This document shows, in pieces, positions 5,984-9,016 of a DNA stretch of 9,016 nt. Position 1 is the first letter of the stretch; every line of letters starts with the position of its first letter. Under the pieces are notes generated by a model. The model was given only the letters and a program-made list of their open reading frames with translations. It did no database searches and was not told the origin of the DNA. The position numbers and the translations under genes were made by a program. Origin of the DNA: Solirubrobacterales bacterium (GTDB lineage Bacteria > Actinomycetota > Thermoleophilia > Solirubrobacterales > Solirubrobacteraceae); the NCBI GenBank assembly GCA_003244035.1, contig QHBV01000295.1, forward strand, positions 1,044 through 10,059. The letters run 5' to 3'.

Positions 5984-6247
5984 CCACGCGGCAGCCACCC
6001 GCAACAGCGGTTGGCGATCGAAGCCCGCCAGCTGCAACAGCGACAGCGCATCCCCGAAGCGTGGGCCCACCGCCAGCCAGCCCAGTCCGCGCAAGGCGTA
6101 CAACCAGCCGGTCCCGGCCAGCAGCGAGGCCAACAGCACGAGCGTAGCGGCGCCCAGGCGGGCCCCGACCGCGATCCCCCGCAGCCTACGGGCTCGGGTG
6201 GCTAGCTCCTGCAGTGTCCGGGCATCCGGAATGAGCCCTCGTGGCAT
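5381..6247 (-). CDS. Hypothetical multi-pass membrane protein with antisense run-on tail
   Basis: A 288-codon minus-strand frame of no family I recognise. The first 165 residues carry four hydrophobic segments: about 31-60 (LGAATLVLLASLLAGTGWLY), 81-101, 107-130 (IAGVVGVLFLLLASQLAFAL) and 149-161. A Pro/Ala/Arg linker follows, and from about residue 190 the frame reads through the complement of the transporter's last helices, becoming strongly hydrophilic. The natural protein probably ended near residue 190-200. I prefer ATG 6247 to the in-frame ATG 6346: the latter would overlap the divergent YihY-family start, and TACGAT at 6285-6290 would place transcription start downstream of it. No clear Shine-Dalgarno is visible. 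Existence as a gene is supported by the patterned hydrophobicity and divergent promoter; function is unknown. Confidence 0.6.
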   Translation of the reverse strand: MPRGLIPDARTLQELATRARRLRGIAVGARLGAATLVLLASLLAGTGWLYALRGLGWLAVGPRFGDALSLLQLAGFDRQPLLRVAAAWLPAGVVAGVGLVHVPRRRRTAIAGVVGVLFLLLASQLAFALARNVRLTDVLWSRGPGAGPWVEALLFAAGCALPRRAAAAEPDPVPAPARSRYVADLELVLACEARLGSSQRRQAGEHKRDRDQVHGDHKRATSERFGEPQQSAAERRERRERVHQRDRSDRAPGAQSGLEGGEPAERGEQSENRPTRKQRGSMGRAPAD

Positions 6248-6284
6248 CTGGGCGCGAGCGGCGAATCGTGCGTTGATGCAGGAG

Positions 6285-6290
6285 ATCGTA
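6285..6290 (-). promoter_or_regulatory. Candidate -10 box of the leftward membrane-protein gene
   Basis: TACGAT on the minus strand, 37 nt before ATG 6247. Initiation about seven bases downstream would give a leader of about 31 nt and would exclude the longer ATG 6346 start. It shares the hexamer found before the YjbQ, tRNA-Gly and HhH-GPD genes. Confidence 0.4.
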
Positions 6291-6331
6291 CGGATCGGAC
6301 GCGTTGCCCACTCGGCCGGGCGAACGATCGA

Positions 6332-6337
6332 TAGGTT
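6332..6337 (+). promoter_or_regulatory. Candidate -10 box of the YihY-family gene (leaderless)
   Basis: TAGGTT (TANNNT) is followed by seven bases and the ATG at 6345, the spacing expected for a leaderless transcript. No good Shine-Dalgarno competes with this reading. Confidence 0.35.
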
Positions 6338-6344
6338 CCTCGGC

Positions 6345-7214
6345 ATGAGGCATGCATGGTCGGTCGCGAAGCGCTCGGTGGTGTCCTTCTACGGCGACCA
6401 GTGCACCCACCACGCGGCCGCGCTCACTTATTACGCACTGATGTCATTGTTTCCGACGTTGCTGCTGGCCGTTTCGCTGCTGGGCCTACTGGGCGAATAT
6501 CCCGGCACCTACGACGCGATCGTGAGCCATCTGCGCGATGTTGTGCCAGCCACCACGCTCGCGCCGCTCAACGACGCGGTCCGCGCGGCGCTGAGGAGCA
6601 AGGGAACCGCTGCGGCGGGCCTCGCGATCGCGACGGTGACGGCGCTCTATGGCGCCACTGGCTACCTGGAAGCCACGCGGCGCGCGCTCAACGTCGTGTT
6701 CGAGGCCCCCGGGGGGCGCAGCTTCGCGCGCCGCAAGCTGATCGACAGCGGTTCGACATTCGTCCTGCTGGCGCTGGTGCTGGTCACGCTCGTGCTGATG
6801 TTCGCCGGTGGGGGCGTCGCGCATGACGTGCTGGGCTCGAGGGCAGCGCTGGCTTGGCGGCTCGCACGTTGGCCCGGGGCATTGCTGAGCGCGCTGCTCG
6901 CGTTCTCGTTCATCTACTACGTCACGCCTGATGTGCGGCAGCGGGCGTTCCGATGGATCACGCCGGGAGCGCTCGCCGGAGTGGCCGTGTGGCTTGCCGC
7001 CTCGGCGGGGTTCTCGGCCTACCTCTCCAACTTCAAGAGCTTCAATGTCACCTACGGCTCGTTTGCCGCCGCGATCATCCTGCTCGTATGGCTGTGGCTC
7101 ACCAACGTCGCCCTGCTGCTCGGCGCCGAGGTCAACGCCGAGATCGAGCGCGCGAAGGAGATCACCGAAGGGGTGCCGGAGGCTGAGACGCTCAACCTCC
7201 CGCCGGCGCAGTGA
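6345..7214 (+). CDS. YihY/BrkB family inner-membrane protein
   Basis: A 289-residue integral membrane protein of the YihY/BrkB (formerly 'ribonuclease BN-like') family; the biochemical role of these proteins is not established. Six helices are visible at about 27-50, 88-107, 137-157, 177-193, 205-227 and 239-261. Family hallmarks are the N-terminal HHAAALTYYALMSLFPTLLLAVSLLG, YGATGYLEATRRALNVVFE between helices two and three, and the C-terminal TYGSFAAAIILLVWLWLTNVALLLGAEVNAEIER. Length fits the family. The same frame is open far upstream to 5628, but that stretch is antisense to a membrane gene and has shadow composition; the ATG at 6345 matches the family N-terminus and has a -10-like box just ahead. 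The TGA at 7212 is followed within about 20 nt by transposase homology, so the original downstream neighbour was lost or displaced. Confidence 0.93.
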   Translation: MRHAWSVAKRSVVSFYGDQCTHHAAALTYYALMSLFPTLLLAVSLLGLLGEYPGTYDAIVSHLRDVVPATTLAPLNDAVRAALRSKGTAAAGLAIATVTALYGATGYLEATRRALNVVFEAPGGRSFARRKLIDSGSTFVLLALVLVTLVLMFAGGGVAHDVLGSRAALAWRLARWPGALLSALLAFSFIYYVTPDVRQRAFRWITPGALAGVAVWLAASAGFSAYLSNFKSFNVTYGSFAAAIILLVWLWLTNVALLLGAEVNAEIERAKEITEGVPEAETLNLPPAQ

Positions 7215-7234
7215 GGGATGAGGGACCGTGGACT

Positions 7235-7549
7235 GTCCCCACGGAGCAGAGCTCGGGCGAGTCCCGCCGCCAGGGCGCGATTACCAAGTCCGGCTCCCGG
7301 CACGCCCGCCGGCTGCTGGTCGAGGCCGCCTGGCACTACCGCCGTCCACCGCGCCTGGGCACGACGCTCGAGCGCCGCCAGCAGGCGCAGTCCGAGGCGG
7401 CGATCGCGATCGCCTGGAAGGCCCAGCAGCGACTGCACCGGACCTGGCGGCGGCTAGACACAAAGCGCGGCAAGCGCCGCACGATCCTCGCGGTCGCCGT
7501 CGCCCGCCAGCTCGTCGGGTTCGTGTGGGCGATCGCCACCGCCGACTGA
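7235..7549 (+). pseudogene. IS110-family transposase, C-terminal fragment
   Basis: The frame reads VPTEQSSGESRRQGAITKSGSRHARRLLVEAAWHYR and continues to GKRRTILAVAVARQLVGFVWAIATAD before TGA at 7547-7549. This is the Transposase_20 (IS116/IS110/IS902 C-terminal) domain; the SSG motif contains the serine thought to act in strand exchange in this family. Roughly 105 of about 350-400 expected residues remain. The frame can be opened from a GTG at 7211 that overlaps the YihY-family stop, but that start is accidental because homology begins only near 7235. Without the DEDD domain the fragment cannot transpose. No internal frameshift is seen, so the decay is by 5' deletion. Confidence 0.85.
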
Positions 7550-7709
7550 CCCTGCCCCCTGCACCACGTCGGCCAAGGAGGCGGCAGGAGCAATCCGGCC
7601 ACCCACGCGCGAGAGCACCCGCGAGCTGACTGTGAGCAGCCGCTTCCACGCTCGATCTTCAAGACGGCAAGGGCTCTCACGACGAACGGTCCTGCGGTCG
7701 AAATCCGCG

Positions 7710-7722
7710 CATAAGAGTCTGA
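7710..7722 (+). repeat. Internal copy of the IS tip sequence
   Basis: CATAAGAGTCTGA, matching 7821-7833 (CATAAGAGTCAGA) at 12 of 13 positions, direct orientation, 111 bp apart. It lies in the loop of a small CGCG-closed hairpin and could be a donor-end guide in the element's RNA. Confidence 0.6.
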
Positions 7723-7763
7723 CCACGCGTCGCGCCCCGCCGGACCCACCGCCCCCTTGACCG

Positions 7764-7796
7764 ACCGGATGCCCGCCCACGTCGCGGGCATCCGGT
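7764..7796. terminator. Perfect 13-bp hairpin in the IS right end
   Basis: ACCGGATGCCCGC (7764-7776), loop CCACGTC, and GCGGGCATCCGGT (7784-7796). There is no T-tract. It may terminate the transposase or guide-RNA transcript, or be a structural part of the element end. The perfect pairing in otherwise decayed DNA suggests the right end is recent or was under selection. Confidence 0.55.
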
Positions 7797-7804
7797 GCTG
7801 GGCG

Positions 7805-7810
7805 TTGACA
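7805..7810 (+). promoter_or_regulatory. Outward -35 box at the IS right end
   Basis: A perfect TTGACA ends 20 nt before the presumed tip at 7830. In circle-forming elements a -35 in the right end joins a -10 from the left end to make a junction promoter. Here the left end is gone, so it would be inactive unless flanking DNA supplies a -10; none is obvious in 7826-7836. Confidence 0.4.
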
Positions 7811-7820
7811 GATCAACCTC

Positions 7821-7833
7821 CATAAGAGTCAGA
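7821..7833 (+). repeat. Presumed right tip of the IS relic
   Basis: CATAAGAGTCAGA, the second member of the direct pair with 7710-7722. Element-like sequence stops about here, and 53 bp later the DHFR-fold gene ends on the other strand. Confidence 0.45.
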
Positions 7834-7886
7834 TGCTCGCCGCATCGCCAGATCAGGTGTCAGTTCTCGCGCGTGTGGCCGGTTGG

Positions 7887-8447
7887 TCAGACGCTTACGC
7901 GGTATCGAAGATGAACGACGCCGTTGCGGAAGCGGCGCTCATCGAGGAGCTCGAGCTGCGCGCGGATGGTGTCGGGCAGTGCGCGCTTGCCGCCACCCAC
8001 GACGATCGGTCCGAGGAACAGTTGGCACTCGTCGACCAAGCCCAAAGCGAGCGCCTGGCCAGCGAGCTCGGCACCCCCGATCGTGATGTCAGCTTTGGAG
8101 ATCTGCTTGAGCCGGCGGACCGCATCCGGGTCGAGGTCGCGCTCGAGCCTGGTCCTCGCGCTGGATACGCTCTGAAGGGTCCGGGAGTACACGATCTTCT
8201 CCGCCGCCCGCCAGATCTCGGCGAAGTCCCGTATCACCGCCGGCTGATCAGTGCCGGTGCTCACGCCCTCCCAGAAGACCATCGTCTCGTACATCCGCCG
8301 ACCGTAGAGGTAGGTGCCGATCGGCCGCTCAAGATCGTTGATGAAAGCATGCACCTCGCCATCGGGTGCCGCCCAGTCGAAGTTGCCCGCTTCGTCCTCG
8401 AAGTACCCGTCGAGTGAGGCGATCGCCGAATAGATCAGCTTGGGCAT
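7887..8447 (-). CDS. Dihydrofolate reductase-fold (RibD C-terminal) family reductase
   Basis: A 186-residue minus-strand protein of the RibD_C/DHFR-like family, small cytosolic NADPH-dependent reductases whose individual substrates are mostly unknown. Visible signatures are MPKLIYSAIASLDGYFED at the N-terminus, GTYLYGRRMYETMVFWEG (about 44-61), VYSRTLQSV (86-94) and the nucleotide-binding strand-loop DITIGGAELAGQAL (120-133), followed by LVDECQLFLGPIVVGGGKRALP (137-158). It lacks the residues that would mark it as a true folate or trimethoprim-resistance DHFR, so a riboflavin- or pterin-like substrate cannot be claimed. The ATG at 8447 has GGAG five bases upstream, which rejects a longer in-frame start at 8564. 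It faces the IS relic, which ends 54 bp from its stop. Confidence 0.92.
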   Translation of the reverse strand: MPKLIYSAIASLDGYFEDEAGNFDWAAPDGEVHAFINDLERPIGTYLYGRRMYETMVFWEGVSTGTDQPAVIRDFAEIWRAAEKIVYSRTLQSVSSARTRLERDLDPDAVRRLKQISKADITIGGAELAGQALALGLVDECQLFLGPIVVGGGKRALPDTIRAQLELLDERRFRNGVVHLRYRVSV

Positions 8448-8638
8448 CGTAACTCCAATCAGGGTAGTGTGGTCCGGCCTTACACGCTCAGACGTTTCGT
8501 CCAAATGGCACAAGACTCGCCGGAGGGCAAGCCGAGTGGGCGGTGGCCAAACGCGATGTCCCAAACCGATCCACTACGGAATCGTGGCGTAGGCCGGCGT
8601 TGGGGAATCGGGCTTCTGCCCATTGCCTGCAGCCGGTG
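8448..8638. other. Intergenic region upstream of the DHFR-fold gene
   Basis: About 190 bp with no supported gene. It holds the Shine-Dalgarno GGAG (minus strand) and a possible -10, TACCCT, at 8461-8466 (minus), 13 nt before the ATG. Short open frames here have no start signals or recognisable content. Confidence 0.4.
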
Positions 8639-8857
8639 TCAGGGCTCTCGGCGGTGCCGGTGCATGTAGCGGACCGATGCCGCCACGTACAGCGTCACGG
8701 TGACCACGAAGACGGTAACGGCGGCGGCGACCGACCACCAGATCCGCGCTGCAATGACCGGGAGCCCGACGAGCAGCCAGGCACCGACCGCGCGCGTGAG
8801 CATCCCCCTGGCGCTCCGCTCGGCGAACCAATCGGCGAGTCGCATCACGTGGAACAT
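8639..8857 (-). CDS. Small two-helix membrane protein, hypothetical
   Basis: A 72-residue minus-strand frame from ATG 8857; it could extend to a GTG at 8929 (96 residues). It begins with a charged amphipathic stretch (MRLADWFAERSARGMLTRA), then two hydrophobic segments, AVGAWLLVGLPVIAARIWW (about 24-42) and SVAAAVTVFVVTVTLYVAASV (about 43-63), and ends in a basic tail RYMHRHRREP. I do not recognise a family. The hydrophobic pattern and positive C-terminus look like a genuine small inner-membrane protein. Start signals are poor: AGG occurs only three bases before ATG 8857. The gap to the DHFR-fold gene start (about 190 bp) argues against an operon. Confidence 0.45.
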   Translation of the reverse strand: MFHVMRLADWFAERSARGMLTRAVGAWLLVGLPVIAARIWWSVAAAVTVFVVTVTLYVAASVRYMHRHRREP

Positions 8858-9016
8858 CATCCTGCATGTGTCGAGCGATGCGACACCCGCGCCGATCCGC
8901 GATCCTGGCCCGCGCACACGACACGCCACTCTTGCCGTTGCGCGATACGCGACACGTGCTGCGGCTCAGTTGCTCGGTTCGGACCCCGCGCGCCACGAGC
9001 CATCGGTACGATCAAG

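Larger units (their letters stand above)
7229..7832 (+). mobile_element. IS110-family remnant (C-terminal transposase plus right end)
   Basis: The interval combines the last third of an IS110/IS116/IS902 transposase with about 283 bp of non-coding right end that finishes near CATAAGAGTC at 7821-7830. The left end, the N-terminal RuvC-like DEDD domain and the middle of the transposase are missing. The relic starts about 15-20 bp after the YihY-family stop. A long non-coding stretch downstream of the transposase is characteristic of the IS1111 subgroup. No target duplication is expected for this family. The left boundary is approximate; the right boundary is inferred from the TTGACA box and the repeated tip sequence. 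Confidence 0.7.
7550..7832 (+). ncRNA. IS1111-type right-end region, candidate guide (bridge/seek) RNA
   Basis: A 283-bp stretch without a credible gene between the transposase stop and the presumed element tip. IS1111-type elements encode their guide RNA downstream of the transposase, whereas the IS110 subgroup encodes it upstream. Two features support this reading. The tip sequence CATAAGAGTC.GA (7821-7833) also occurs at 7710-7722 in the same orientation (12 of 13 bases). The inner copy sits in a 16-nt loop closed by CGCG (7706-7709) and CGCG (7726-7729). Transcription and exact ends are not visible from sequence. Confidence 0.4.

Noticed and set aside
5628..6344. Upstream extension of the YihY-family frame
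   Set aside because: The added 239 codons are antisense to a membrane-protein gene and rich in Ser/Ala/Pro; the family N-terminus begins at 6345.
7833..8417. Plus-strand open frame of 194 codons opposite the DHFR-fold gene
   Set aside because: It is antisense to a recognised family with a clear Shine-Dalgarno and has no domain of its own.
1..9016. CRISPR array, defence island or toxin-antitoxin pair
   Set aside because: No regularly spaced repeats and no nuclease, toxin or antitoxin signatures. The only helicase-like sequence is a truncated SNF2 tail, which is not enough to claim a defence system.

Overview
The window is about two-thirds G+C, with codon use dominated by G or C at third positions. 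Several families (a TIGR03252-type HhH-GPD protein, a DUF2156 lipid aminoacyltransferase with a short membrane half, an IS110-family relic with an IS1111-like right end) point to a high-GC actinobacterium. A deep-branching soil lineage such as Thermoleophilia is possible, but I cannot fix the rank from this stretch. No rRNA, CRISPR array or complete mobile element is present.

Layout. Positions 1-47 hold the 5' part of a tRNA-Trp (CCA) on the minus strand that continues off the left edge. About 25 bp from its 5' end begins the C-terminal remnant of a SMARCAL1-like SNF2 helicase (71-722, frameshifted). Then come a YjbQ/UPF0047 protein (765-1226), a tRNA-Gly (TCC) at 1260-1330, and a convergent HhH-GPD DNA-repair protein (1331-1876, minus) whose stop codon directly abuts the tRNA.

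The centre is a plus-strand membrane-lipid cassette. A six-helix DUF2156 protein resembling aminoacyl-phosphatidylglycerol synthase (2002-3669) overlaps by 14 nt a membrane-anchored serine esterase. That reading frame continues without a stop into a nine-helix DMT-superfamily transporter, closing only at 5983. The transporter end overlaps, in codon register, a convergent minus-strand membrane protein (5381-6247). A YihY/BrkB-family membrane protein (6345-7214) is divergent from that gene. I infer that the first three activities make, hydrolyse and perhaps move an aminoacylated lipid.

The right part is accessory. The C-terminal third of an IS110-family transposase (about 7235-7549) starts just after the YihY-family stop. 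It is followed by a 283-bp non-coding right end with a 13-bp perfect hairpin, a TTGACA box near the presumed tip, and an internal copy of the tip sequence. That pattern is what a guide (bridge/seek) RNA region of an IS1111-type element would show. Next come a RibD/DHFR-fold reductase (7887-8447, minus) with a clear Shine-Dalgarno, and a small two-helix membrane protein (8639-8857, minus).

A recurrent -10-like hexamer TACGAT (or TANNNT) sits 6 to 10 nt ahead of several starts, suggesting leaderless or near-leaderless transcripts. The main puzzles are the stop-less esterase/transporter junction, the 603-bp convergent coding overlap, and the IS right end.
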